A stretch of 12,053 bases of DNA from Defluviitaleaceae bacterium (GTDB taxonomy: Bacteria; Bacillota; Clostridia; Lachnospirales; WRAX01), in the NCBI GenBank assembly GCA_009787945.1, contig WQSI01000048.1:1-12053 (forward strand), in the 5' to 3' direction. The notes beneath the pieces are model-generated. The model searched no databases, had not been told where the DNA came from, and worked only from the letters and a program-made list of their open reading frames with translations. A program made the position numbers and the translations under genes. Of the stretch, positions 1-6,779 are shown one piece after another. Each line of letters starts with the position of its first letter. Position 1 is the first letter of the stretch.

Positions 1-624
1 AACGATTGTCCAATCAAACCCCGGTATAATCAGATGGTAACGAACTTCCCCCGTGCCTCTTATTATTGCTTGGGTATCTCCGGGAAGAAATCCTGCATGT
101 ACACTTATTTCTTGCCAACTAAGGAATGGTGGCGTGTTAGCCGTTGTGAATGGTGATAACGCAACAAAACCCAGTCTCGAACTACCATTTGCTTGTTGGA
201 AAAATCGCGTTGTCATATGGGTTTGAAGGAAAATCGAGGCTTGCCCGTAGAAACGCGTTGCCACAAGTATAGTGCCTGTACTTTGACCGTTAAGAGGCAT
301 CACGGAAGATTCAAGCACTTGATTTTCCATTACTTCAAAACTCTCCAACCCGTGATTCGTTTGATGTAGCTGATTAATCACGAAAATGGCTTCCTCAATA
401 CTTCCGACCTCCAAAGGAACAACACCTTCAGGCAGTTCACTATTGCAAATAAATTCTAAAGTTGATGTCCCAGAAAGATTTTGGTTATGTAAATATATAA
501 TATCCCTTTGCGTAGCTCTACTTGTCGATTCGGTGAGCATAACACCACCTTCAGCGAACACCGCAACAGACGAACCCAACATCATAGTTGCTGCTAAAAC
601 CAAAATAGTTAATCTTTTTTTCAT
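1..624 (-). CDS. Secreted protein of unknown function, N-terminal 208 residues (gene runs off the window)
   Basis: The frame is open from an ATG at 624-622 to the first base of the window, so this is the 5' part of a longer gene. The start is preceded by a strong Shine-Dalgarno (AAGGAGGA, 638-631) six bases away. The product begins MKKRLTILVLAATMMLGSSVAVFAEGG, a typical Sec signal peptide with likely cleavage after AVFA (residue ~24), so the protein should be exported. There is no lipobox cysteine. The mature part is Ser/Thr/Asn-rich and beta-prone, without any motif I recognise; near the visible end it reads SWQEISVHAGFLPGDTQA followed by a GTGEVRYHLIIPG stretch. It diverges from the rRNA methyltransferase gene across a 269-base region with an inverted repeat. 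Seen: start, signal peptide, open frame. Inferred: a secreted or wall-associated protein. No function is assigned. Confidence 0.8.
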   Translation of the reverse strand, partial: MKKRLTILVLAATMMLGSSVAVFAEGGVMLTESTSRATQRDIIYLHNQNLSGTSTLEFICNSELPEGVVPLEVGSIEEAIFVINQLHQTNHGLESFEVMENQVLESSVMPLNGQSTGTILVATRFYGQASIFLQTHMTTRFFQQANGSSRLGFVALSPFTTANTPPFLSWQEISVHAGFLPGDTQAIIRGTGEVRYHLIIPGFDWTIV

Positions 625-682
625 TTCTCTTCCTCCTTAAATTATATGTAATTTTTGCCACCTTAGCCATGGCTTCATCTAA

Positions 683-720
683 ATTATCAGCTTGATGATT
701 AAAGACAATCCTCCTTTCCT
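683..720 (-). promoter_or_regulatory. Leader of the secreted-protein gene: orphan Shine-Dalgarno and weak hairpin
   Basis: On the minus strand a near-perfect ribosome binding site (AGGAAAGGAGG, 720-710) lies about 90 bases upstream of the true start at 624, but no ATG or GTG sits at a usable distance. A TTG begins two bases after the box and would give only a nine-residue peptide. Just downstream, 683-699 can fold as a small AT-rich stem (ATCA paired with TGAT, loop of three). This could be a leader element, a remnant of a lost gene start, or chance. The rest of 625-742 shows nothing else clear. Confidence 0.3.
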
Positions 721-742
721 CATCTTATTTGCTTCCAACTTA

Positions 743-777
743 ATTATATTATGTATAAATAAAAAGTAATAGGACAA
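743..777 (-). promoter_or_regulatory. Candidate promoter for the secreted-protein gene
   Basis: On the minus strand TTGTCC (777-772, inside the left arm of the inverted repeat) is followed after 18 bases by CATAAT (753-748). A full-consensus TATAAT lies just after it at 748-743, but that box would need a -35 outside the repeat and none is good there. Transcription would start near 740, giving a leader of about 115 bases. The assignment rests only on consensus matching. Confidence 0.45.
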
Positions 778-818
778 TTTTCGTCTAAAAAGCCAAAATT
801 TTAGACGAAAATTGTCCT
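771..818. repeat. Perfect 20-bp inverted repeat between divergent genes
   Basis: Bases 771-790 (AGGACAATTTTCGTCTAAAA) are the exact reverse complement of 799-818, separated by an 8-base loop. The element sits between two divergent genes, so it does not terminate either of them, and the plus-strand exit (TGCATAAG) has no T-run. Each arm carries TTGTCC, which fits as the -35 of the promoter pointing outward on that side. It may be an operator, a small mobile-element remnant, or a 5' structure. Which of these holds cannot be told from one copy. Confidence 0.85.
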
Positions 819-841
819 TGCATAAGTTTCCATTTTATACT
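812..841 (+). promoter_or_regulatory. Candidate promoter for the rRNA methyltransferase gene
   Basis: TTGTCC (812-817, in the right arm of the inverted repeat) and TATACT (836-841) are spaced by 18 bases. A start site near 848 would leave a leader of about 45 bases before the ATG at 894 and would exclude the upstream in-frame GTG at 843 as a translation start. A second, weaker pair (TTGCAA 846-851, TAATAT 871-876) would place the start site on the ribosome binding site and is less likely. Confidence 0.5.
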
Positions 842-893
842 TGTGTTGCAATTTAGAAGATTTTGTGGTTTAATATTTGTTGGAGGGATTGTG

Positions 894-2249
894 ATGAAAA
901 AATATTCTGAATTTGAAATTGAGATTAGTGATATTAAGTTTCCAAACATTGGTTTGGCTGATGTGGACGGGTTTCCTATTGAGGTTAAGGGTGCTTTGCC
1001 TGGGCAGCGGCTGCTTATTCGGCTGGTGCAGAAGGGCAAGGTCAACAAAGGCAAGGTTTTGGAGGTTTTGCAGCCTGCGCCTAGGGAAATTGCGCCTGCC
1101 TGCCCTGTTTTCGGGCTGTGTGGCGGCTGTGCTTTCGGGCATATCCCTTATGATTACGAGGTGGAGTTAAAAACAAAGATGATAAAGCAGATTTTTTCGC
1201 CCCTTAATATGGAAGATAAATTTTTGGAAACCCTGCCTGCTGTTTCTGAAAGCCGCTACCGCAATAAAATGGAATATTCTTTTGGGGATGACGGCGAAGC
1301 GGGCAACTTGACCTTGGGTATGCGCAAGAAAGGCAGCTATTATGAGGCGGTGGACGCTTCCTGCTGTCTTTTGTGCCATGAAGATTTTGGCAAAATACAA
1401 TCTGCCACTTTGGCGCATTTTGTAGCAAAAGGGGAGCATTTTTTTCATCGCCGCAAAGGAACGGGTTCACTAAGGCATCTGCAAATTCGCCACGGCATTA
1501 ACACTGGGGAATTGCTGGTTAATCTGGTGACGGCAGGGGATGGCGACTATAACGATTATGCAGAAATGTTACTGGGCTTGCCTTTGGAAAATAAAATAGT
1601 TGGCGTGTTAAACACTGTTAATAATTCTTTAGCGGATGCTGTGCGCCCTGAAGAAGTTAAGCTTCTGCACGGTCATGATTATTTCTATGAAGATTTTAGC
1701 AAGGATGGGCATGGTATGCGCTATAAAATTCCTGCCTTCTCCTTTTTTCAAACCAACACCGAAATGACAGAAAGGCTATATGCCACAATTGCTGATTTTG
1801 CAGGGGATTTAACTGATAAAACCGTTTTCGACTTATACTGTGGCGCGGGAACAATCGGGCTGTATCTTGCCAAGTCTGCAAAAGTCAAAAGGGTGGTTGG
1901 CGTGGAAATTGTTGAGGATGCCATAATCTCTGCCAAAGAAAACGCTGCCCTAAGCGGTGTGGATTGCGAATTTATCGCAGGGGATGTGAAAAATGTTGTC
2001 AAAGAGCTTTCAGAAAGCCCCGACGTGATAATCCTCGACCCGCCAAGGGAGGGTATTGTTCCCAAGACAATCCCCCATATATTAGCCTTTGGCGCGCAAA
2101 AAATCGTTTATGTTTCTTGCAAGCCAACCAGCCTTATGGCAAATTTGCCCGCTTTTTTGGAAGGTGGTTACAAAATCGGCAAAATACAGTGTGTGGATAT
2201 GTTCCCACGCACTGCTAATGTCGAGGTCGTGATGGAGTTATACCGTTAA
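894..2249 (+). CDS. rlmD: 23S rRNA (uracil-5-)-methyltransferase, RumA/RlmD family
   Basis: This is a 451-residue SAM-dependent enzyme predicted to make 5-methyluridine in 23S rRNA; in Firmicutes the homologue RlmCD can modify both U747 and U1939. The order fits the family: an N-terminal TRAM-like RNA-binding domain (about 1-60), iron-sulfur cysteines C70-x5-C76-x2-C79 in CPVFGLCGGC with a further Cys cluster at 157-161, the conserved SFFQTN stretch (283-288), SAM motif DLYCGAGTIG (313-322), LDPPREGI (381-388), catalytic C409 in YVSCKP, and a C-terminal FPRTANVE carrying the general-base Glu (444). ATG 894 is chosen over the GTG at 843 because GGAGGG (882-887) lies six bases before it. The last 12 bp overlap the end of hpt on the other strand. 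Minor deviations: SCKP in place of the usual SCNP, and TANVE in place of TxHVE. The exact target uridine cannot be read from sequence. Confidence 0.93.
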   Translation: MKKYSEFEIEISDIKFPNIGLADVDGFPIEVKGALPGQRLLIRLVQKGKVNKGKVLEVLQPAPREIAPACPVFGLCGGCAFGHIPYDYEVELKTKMIKQIFSPLNMEDKFLETLPAVSESRYRNKMEYSFGDDGEAGNLTLGMRKKGSYYEAVDASCCLLCHEDFGKIQSATLAHFVAKGEHFFHRRKGTGSLRHLQIRHGINTGELLVNLVTAGDGDYNDYAEMLLGLPLENKIVGVLNTVNNSLADAVRPEEVKLLHGHDYFYEDFSKDGHGMRYKIPAFSFFQTNTEMTERLYATIADFAGDLTDKTVFDLYCGAGTIGLYLAKSAKVKRVVGVEIVEDAIISAKENAALSGVDCEFIAGDVKNVVKELSESPDVIILDPPREGIVPKTIPHILAFGAQKIVYVSCKPTSLMANLPAFLEGGYKIGKIQCVDMFPRTANVEVVMELYR

Positions 2250-2756
2250 AGCCGCTACATAGGGCAGGTTTCTTAGGTTGCCGTCATGGTCTAAGCCGTA
2301 GCCGAAAACATAGCGGTTAGGGATTGTAAAGCCTGTGTAATCGGGATTTAAACAGCCATCTTGGCGGCGCACTGGATTGTCCAGCAGGACGCAGTAAGCC
2401 ACACTGGCGGGGTTTTTAGCGGTAAGGTGGTCATCAACAAATTTTAGTGTACCGCCTGTGTCGATAATGTCCTCAATGACAATTACATCCCGCCCTGCAA
2501 TGTCTGAACCAATGTCTTTAATTAATTGGATTTTGCCAGTTGGCTCATTTGATGAGTAACTGGCGATTTCCATATATTCCGTTGTAATGTCAAAAGTTAT
2601 GTGGCGCATTAGGTCTGCCATAAACATAGCTGCGCCTTTTAAAAGGCAAATTAAAACCACTTGCCGCCCTTCATAATCGTCGTTAAGCTCTCCTGCAAGC
2701 TCTTGCACCCTGTCTGCCAGTTCTTTTTGGGAAATCATTTCTACTATATTTTCCAT
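2238..2756 (-). CDS. hpt: Hypoxanthine(-guanine) phosphoribosyltransferase
   Basis: This 172-residue cytoplasmic enzyme of purine salvage joins hypoxanthine or guanine to PRPP to give IMP or GMP. The PRPP-binding signature VIVIEDIIDTGGTL is at residues 91-104. The LLKGA loop (38-42), the LLDNPVRR stretch (124-131) and the C-terminal GYGLDHDGNLRNLPYV segment (152-167) are all as in bacterial Hpt, and the length is normal. The ATG at 2756 follows AAGGAGGG (2770-2763) with a six-base gap. The gene is monocistronic here: it converges on the rRNA methyltransferase gene with a 12-bp overlap of coding ends, and no hairpin terminator is seen between them. Upstream it diverges from the surface-protein gene. 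Confidence 0.95.
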   Translation of the reverse strand: MENIVEMISQKELADRVQELAGELNDDYEGRQVVLICLLKGAAMFMADLMRHITFDITTEYMEIASYSSNEPTGKIQLIKDIGSDIAGRDVIVIEDIIDTGGTLKFVDDHLTAKNPASVAYCVLLDNPVRRQDGCLNPDYTGFTIPNRYVFGYGLDHDGNLRNLPYVAALTV

Positions 2757-2789
2757 GGGTTACCCTCCTTGGTTCTCGGTTGTTACTAC

Positions 2790-2818
2790 AGTATATCACA
2801 ATAAATTCTGCGGTGCAA
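2790..2818 (-). promoter_or_regulatory. Promoter of hpt
   Basis: On the minus strand TTGCAC (2818-2813), a 17-base spacer and TATACT (2795-2790) form a good sigma-A promoter. A TG one base before the -10 gives an extended -10. The leader would be about 27 bases, ending in the strong ribosome binding site of hpt. Confidence 0.65.
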
Positions 2819-2866
2819 CAAGGTATAGTGAAATATTACAATTTGCCAACAAATGCATTTAATGGC

Positions 2867-2896
2867 TTGGCTAATGACTGGACAACAGGGTATAAT
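2867..2896 (+). promoter_or_regulatory. Promoter of the large surface-protein gene
   Basis: TTGGCT (2867-2872) and a perfect TATAAT (2891-2896) are separated by 18 bases. They lead into an AT-rich leader of about 50 bases ending in AAGGAGG (2937-2943), seven bases before the ATG at 2951. It is divergent from the hpt promoter in the same 194-base intergenic region. Confidence 0.6.
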
Positions 2897-2950
2897 TATG
2901 TTAGAATGGATAGGAATTTAAAAATAATTTAAAAATAAGGAGGAAATTAT

Positions 2951-5818
2951 ATGACAAAAAATATTAAAAGGCGGATTGGTGCTGTTTTGCTGGCTTTGTT
3001 TATGGTTGTGCCAGTTTTGCCTGCTTATGTGGTTGCGGCAGATATTGTGCCTGCTAATGTCAATTGGTCGCCTACAATTGTGCGCTCTGGCATTTTTGGT
3101 AACTTTCTAGAAGCTAGGACAGGCGTACCACATGCGCAGGTCGATTTATATGTAGATGGGTCTTTCTTCCGAGCTGAACAAGCAGATGCATCTGGCATTG
3201 CATGGTTCGATTTGACGAATTTTGGTTGGCAACTCCAACACACTCTTCAGGCACGGGCATGGAATGGGAGTACCAGGTCGCAACCTAGTAACCATTTAAC
3301 TTGGTTTACCGCTAGTGGCGGGCATGGTTGGCTTGCCGTGCCAACAAATGTCCGTGTAGAAAGCGCGAACACATTAATGTGGAACCATGTCGCTCAGGCT
3401 GATTATTATACTATTAGCATTTCAGACAGCTCGGGTACACTAACAGGCAACTGGCATGTCAATAATGACAACCAGCTTCATCTAGGAAACCCAACACCAG
3501 GAACGCATTTTACATTTCATGTGTCCGCGCATAGCAATGCAGGGGCTTTTTCTGGCACAGCAACCCACCACTGGACTGCCCCTGGTGGCACAACTGGCGG
3601 TGGTAACCCGCCTTCTGGTCATCTGCCCACCCCTCACATTAGCATCAACTCTAATGGGATTTTAACATGGCAAGGAGGGGTTGCCCATCGGGTTCGTGTG
3701 TACACTGATGGGCTTTTCCTTCACGAAAGCGGCACAGAGGTGACCAGTGTTAACCTGCACCATGTAGGCATTTTCCCAGGGTCGCAAATGATAACCATTC
3801 GCCACCTGCACCCTACAAACCAAAATTTAAACTCTTCCCTTAGCAATGCTGTAAATTTTGGCGGCACACCAGGCTGGAACCAGGTGCAAACCCCTCACAT
3901 TACCATCAACCACAACACAGGGGTGATGACATGGGGCGGTGGTATGCGTTGGGTGCGCATTTACGTAAATAATGAACCATTTGTGGAATTAAGCGGTTTA
4001 AGAACTAGCGTTAACTTACGTGACACAGATATTATTCAGTTGCCTGCTGGCACAAACCCCATCCGCATCCGCTTTTTACACGATACCAATGCGGATTTGA
4101 ACTCTCAATTGAGCAACACCATCAACTTTAACACAGCAGGGGCGGCTGTTGCCACTCCAACCATAAGCATCAACCAAAACACAGGGCGTTTGACCTGGAG
4201 CGGCGGAGGAAACCGCCTTGTAAGGGTATATGCAAATGATAATGCGGTTTGGACATCAAGCGGCAATGTAAACCATGTGGACTTGCTTTCCATTGGTCTG
4301 CCTGACGGTAATCAGCCCATCCGCGTGCGCCATCTTCACGCAACAAATACAGCTTTACATTCAGGATTAAGCAACACCATTAACTTTAACGCAGGAGGCC
4401 GCCCTCTTGCAACTCCCTCAATTAGCATTAATAACACAACAGGAATTTTAACATGGACTGGAGGGACTGCCCGCATTACAGCGGTATATTCTGGCGGAAA
4501 CCGTGTTTGGACTTCAACGAACAATGTTACCCAAGTGAACTTAAACGGTATCGGGCTTAACACTGGAAGTCATTCAATCCGTATAAGGCATTTGCATGAA
4601 ACCAATAATAGTTTGCACTCCAACCTAAGCAACACCGTAAACTTTAATGTTACAACTCCACCTGCTCTTGACACGCCAGTTATAAGCGTAGATGGCAACG
4701 GGGTTTTAACCTGGACTGGAGGCGGCAGCCGCTTGGTGCGCCTGTACACCTCTGGCACTCCTGTGTGGGCTTCCCCTGCCCCTGTTTCCCAAGTGGACCT
4801 AACTGCAATAAATCTGCAACCAGGCACTCATAACATACAAATACGCCATTTACACGACAATGCTAATTTAAACTCTGGGCTTAGCAACACCGTCAGCTTT
4901 ACCACTGGACAACAAACGGGCATCACAAACCCGCGGGACACAACCAACACCCACAACGCCATAGCAGGCGCTCTTGCCCAAATAGGGTTTTGGGAAACAG
5001 AGGTTGTCATACCTTTGCCAACCAATGCAGGCGGGGTGCGCCTTAGCCAAGCAACAATGGGATTGGCTCAAGTTGAAGGGATTTTCCTAACCTTTGAGCA
5101 AGGCGACTTGCGAGTGACCCTATCCCCTACCTTAATGGCGGAGGTTCGCAGCTGGAATAGCGGGGATATTGACTTTAATTTCAGCCACCACAGCAGCGGT
5201 TTAGGCGGATTTAGCCTTGGAATCCAAAGCGGGTCTGGCAGTTTAACGGTTTTGCAAAACCCCATTACCGTGTCAGCCTACGTAACCCCCACAGGTGTGG
5301 CAAATTTTAATAGGATTGTAGCGGCTGGCCCTCATGGCAACTATGTGGGTGGAAGCTTCAACCAAAACAGCGGCAGATTTGTTTTAAACACCCATGGCAC
5401 AGGGGCATTTAACATTTTAAATGTTGATAATCTAAATAGGCTGCGTGTTTCTATGGATTCTTTCCAAATTGTTGACCTGGCAGGAAACTCGCAAACCCAA
5501 AATATGGACGTGCTTCCTGTTATACAAGATGGTAGAACCCTCATGCCTGTGCGCTTTATGGCGTATGCCCTAGGGGCAGACATTGGGTTTACAGATGCCA
5601 CTGAAAACTGGCCCTTGACGGTGCATTTGACCTTAGATGGGCGAAATGTAGAAATGCCTGTTGGTATGCTAAGCAACCAACTGCAAGCCCTTGGCATGGA
5701 TGTTCCAGCCCAAATTATAAATGACAGAACCATGGTTCCCTTGCGCTTTATCAGCGAGTTTTTTGGAGCCTATGTATCTTGGGATGAAGCAACAAGAAGC
5801 ATTGAAATTATTAGATAA
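2951..5818 (+). CDS. Large secreted surface protein: five ~86-residue repeats and a C-terminal stalk (Cu amine oxidase N-type) domain
   Basis: This is a 955-residue exported protein. Residues 1-30 form a Sec signal peptide (KRR, hydrophobic core, cut near AYVVAA). Residues 31-120 and 128-210 look like two beta-sandwich modules (the second resembles Fn3), followed by a Gly-rich linker (211-222). Five related repeats fill 226-652, each with TPxISI near its start, a TWxGG turn, (L/V)VRxY, then RHLHxTN and LSNTxNF near its end. Residues 655-840 are a Gly/Ser/Asn-rich beta-type region I cannot assign. Residues 845-955 match the stalk domain known as copper amine oxidase N-terminal, with two half-motifs GRTLMPVRF (861-869) and DRTMVPLRFISEFFGA...W (925-943). 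No LPxTG, SLH or lipobox is present. The architecture suggests an extracellular binding or wall-associated role (inference); the ligand is unknown. ATG 2951 has a strong ribosome binding site and fits the signal peptide. Confidence 0.9.
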   Translation: MTKNIKRRIGAVLLALFMVVPVLPAYVVAADIVPANVNWSPTIVRSGIFGNFLEARTGVPHAQVDLYVDGSFFRAEQADASGIAWFDLTNFGWQLQHTLQARAWNGSTRSQPSNHLTWFTASGGHGWLAVPTNVRVESANTLMWNHVAQADYYTISISDSSGTLTGNWHVNNDNQLHLGNPTPGTHFTFHVSAHSNAGAFSGTATHHWTAPGGTTGGGNPPSGHLPTPHISINSNGILTWQGGVAHRVRVYTDGLFLHESGTEVTSVNLHHVGIFPGSQMITIRHLHPTNQNLNSSLSNAVNFGGTPGWNQVQTPHITINHNTGVMTWGGGMRWVRIYVNNEPFVELSGLRTSVNLRDTDIIQLPAGTNPIRIRFLHDTNADLNSQLSNTINFNTAGAAVATPTISINQNTGRLTWSGGGNRLVRVYANDNAVWTSSGNVNHVDLLSIGLPDGNQPIRVRHLHATNTALHSGLSNTINFNAGGRPLATPSISINNTTGILTWTGGTARITAVYSGGNRVWTSTNNVTQVNLNGIGLNTGSHSIRIRHLHETNNSLHSNLSNTVNFNVTTPPALDTPVISVDGNGVLTWTGGGSRLVRLYTSGTPVWASPAPVSQVDLTAINLQPGTHNIQIRHLHDNANLNSGLSNTVSFTTGQQTGITNPRDTTNTHNAIAGALAQIGFWETEVVIPLPTNAGGVRLSQATMGLAQVEGIFLTFEQGDLRVTLSPTLMAEVRSWNSGDIDFNFSHHSSGLGGFSLGIQSGSGSLTVLQNPITVSAYVTPTGVANFNRIVAAGPHGNYVGGSFNQNSGRFVLNTHGTGAFNILNVDNLNRLRVSMDSFQIVDLAGNSQTQNMDVLPVIQDGRTLMPVRFMAYALGADIGFTDATENWPLTVHLTLDGRNVEMPVGMLSNQLQALGMDVPAQIINDRTMVPLRFISEFFGAYVSWDEATRSIEIIR
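3626..4906 (+). repeat. Five tandem ~86-codon protein repeats within the surface-protein gene
   Basis: The units begin at about residues 226, 313, 401, 487 and 574 of the surface protein and run 79-88 residues each. The most constant parts are TPxISIN, (G)xLTWxGG, and the block RxLHxTNxxLxSxLSNTxNF (unit 5 reads RHLHDNANLNSGLSNT). They are clearly related as protein but have diverged in DNA sequence, so the expansion is old and is not a recent slippage array. Confidence 0.85.
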
Positions 5819-5829
5819 TATTCTATATT
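5802..5829 (+). promoter_or_regulatory. Candidate promoter for the DUF503-maf pair
   Basis: TTGAAA (5802-5807), inside the last codons of the surface-protein gene, and TATATT (5824-5829) are spaced by 16 bases. Both boxes are 5/6 matches to consensus. It would start transcripts near 5836, immediately before the hairpin at 5838-5868. Confidence 0.45.
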
Positions 5830-5837
5830 AACGGCTT

Positions 5838-5868
5838 AAAGGCACTCGGCATTTGTTGGGTGCTTTTT
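5838..5868 (+). terminator. Intrinsic terminator after the surface-protein gene
   Basis: AAAGGCACTC (5838-5847) pairs with GGGTGCTTTT (5858-5867) through a 10-base stem containing two G-U pairs and a 10-base loop. A T-run covers 5864-5868. It lies 20 bases after the surface-protein stop codon and 18 bases before the DUF503 start, so it most likely ends the upstream transcript. Confidence 0.6.
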
Positions 5869-5885
5869 GGATAGGGGGTTGTAAA

Positions 5886-6191
5886 ATGTATGTTAAGGCA
5901 GCAAAGCTGACTTTTCGGGTGGAATGGGCGCAGTCCCTTAAAGATAAGCGTCAGGTGCGGCGAAGCCTGGTTGATAAAACAAGGCAAAAATTCAACGCTT
6001 CTGTGGCAGAAGTGGGAGCGACAGAAAGCCATCAAACGCTGGTCATCGGTATTTGCATGGTTTCTGGAGATTTAAACCACGCGGGGCAGTCCTTAGACGA
6101 GATAATTCGGTTTATGGAAGATGAGGTGGAGACAAACGGGCTGGCAGAGCTTTTAGAAATTCGTAAGGGTGTGGAATTATGGGACGATTGA
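5886..6191 (+). CDS. DUF503 (YlxP-like) family protein
   Basis: This is a 101-residue cytoplasmic protein of the DUF503 family. Recognisable parts are the start MYVKAAKLTFRVEWAQSLKDKRQ, the helix VRRSLVDKTRQKFNASVAEVG, and the strand TLVIGICMVSGD followed by an acidic C-terminal helix. Members are about 90-100 residues long; in Bacillus the homologue ylxP lies in the nusA-infB operon, and a ribosome-related role has been suggested. That context is absent here. ATG 5886 is chosen over the upstream in-frame start at 5853 because AGGGGG (5873-5878) sits seven bases before it, the family begins at this Met, and the upstream codons run through the terminator hairpin. It overlaps maf by 13 bp, implying coupled translation. 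Confidence 0.88.
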   Translation: MYVKAAKLTFRVEWAQSLKDKRQVRRSLVDKTRQKFNASVAEVGATESHQTLVIGICMVSGDLNHAGQSLDEIIRFMEDEVETNGLAELLEIRKGVELWDD

Positions 6192-6733
6192 TATTAGCAT
6201 CAGCTTCGCCCCGCCGTAAACAGCTATTAGAGCAAGCGGGGGTGGAGTTTGAAGTAATTGAAAGTTGTGTTGACGAAAATATAAGGGGCACGGCAGAGGA
6301 GATGGTTGCGGAGCTTGCTTTGCGCAAAGCTCGCGCTGTGGCAGAAAAAATAAAGGGCGAAGCCACGGTAATTGGCGCAGATACCCTCGTGTCAATTGAC
6401 AGCAAGGTGTTGGAAAAGCCCGCCACCAGGGCAGAAGCTTTTGAGATGCTAAAATCCCTTGAAGGGCGCAAACATACGGTTTATACAGGCGTTGCTATAA
6501 TCAAGGGCGGTGTGGTGAAAAGCTTTGTGGAAAGTGCTGATGTGTTTTTCCGCCCCCTAACAGATGCTGAAATTTACGCCTATATCGACACTGGCGAACC
6601 CTTTGACAAGGCGGGTGGCTATGGCATACAAGGGCGCGGCGCGCTTTTGGTCGAAGGCATAGAAGGGGATTTTTACACTGTGATGGGGCTGCCTCTTTGC
6701 CGTTTGTTTTTACATTTAAATGATGGTACATAA
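6179..6733 (+). CDS. maf: Maf family nucleoside triphosphate pyrophosphatase
   Basis: This 184-residue cytoplasmic enzyme hydrolyses non-canonical or excess nucleoside triphosphates to monophosphate and pyrophosphate. Bacterial YhdE-type members act on dTTP and UTP, and in Bacillus Maf affects septum formation. Family motifs: LILASASPRRKQLL (4-17), VIGADT with the catalytic Asp (64-69), LEKPATRAEAFEML (78-91), the E-PFDKAGGYGIQG segment (140-152), and IEGDFYTVMGLPL (161-173). The length is normal. The start overlaps the end of the DUF503 gene by 13 bp, with an AAGGG-like site upstream inside that gene. The pair is therefore likely one transcript, ended by the hairpin at 6741-6771. Confidence 0.94.
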   Translation: MGRLILASASPRRKQLLEQAGVEFEVIESCVDENIRGTAEEMVAELALRKARAVAEKIKGEATVIGADTLVSIDSKVLEKPATRAEAFEMLKSLEGRKHTVYTGVAIIKGGVVKSFVESADVFFRPLTDAEIYAYIDTGEPFDKAGGYGIQGRGALLVEGIEGDFYTVMGLPLCRLFLHLNDGT

Positions 6734-6740
6734 TGGGGAA

Positions 6741-6771
6741 AGGGGCGACCAATGGTCGCCCCTACCTTTTT
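6741..6771 (+). terminator. Terminator of maf formed by palindromic repeat copy A
   Basis: AGGGGCGACC (6741-6750) pairs perfectly with GGTCGCCCCT (6754-6763) around the loop AAT, and TTTTT follows at 6767-6771. It starts seven bases after the maf stop codon. Read on the minus strand, 6765-6742 is a member of the GTAGGGG... repeat family also seen at 6780 and 11980, so a mobile or amplified palindrome appears to serve as terminator here. Confidence 0.75.
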
Positions 6772-6779
6772 ATATTCCT

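Noticed and set aside
386..640. 84-codon plus-strand frame over the first gene
   Set aside because: The minus-strand frame has a signal peptide and a strong ribosome binding site; this one has neither.
585..705. Minus-strand frame encoding a helix-like DNLDEAMAKVAKITYNLRRK stretch upstream of the secreted-protein start
   Set aside because: It looks protein-like but has no start codon after the orphan ribosome binding site, and it overlaps the signal peptide region in another frame; at most a relic.
843..893. In-frame extension of the rRNA methyltransferase to a GTG at 843
   Set aside because: It has no ribosome binding site, it lies at or before the predicted transcription start, and the family begins at the MKK after GGAGGG (882-887).
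3626..4906. CRISPR-like or recent satellite array
   Set aside because: The periodicity is ~86 codons, the units are diverged, and they are translated; it is a protein repeat, not a DNA array.
5341..5733. 130-codon open frame antisense inside the surface-protein gene
   Set aside because: No ribosome binding site or recognisable protein; it is a shadow of the real gene, as are the other antisense frames within 4105-5265.
5853..5885. Longer DUF503 reading frame starting at 5853
   Set aside because: The extra 11 codons run through the terminator hairpin and lack homology, whereas AGGGGG at 5873-5878 fits the Met at 5886.
6112..6471. 119-codon antisense frame across DUF503 and maf
   Set aside because: The overlapping genes on the plus strand are clear family members; the antisense product is low-complexity and has no start signals.
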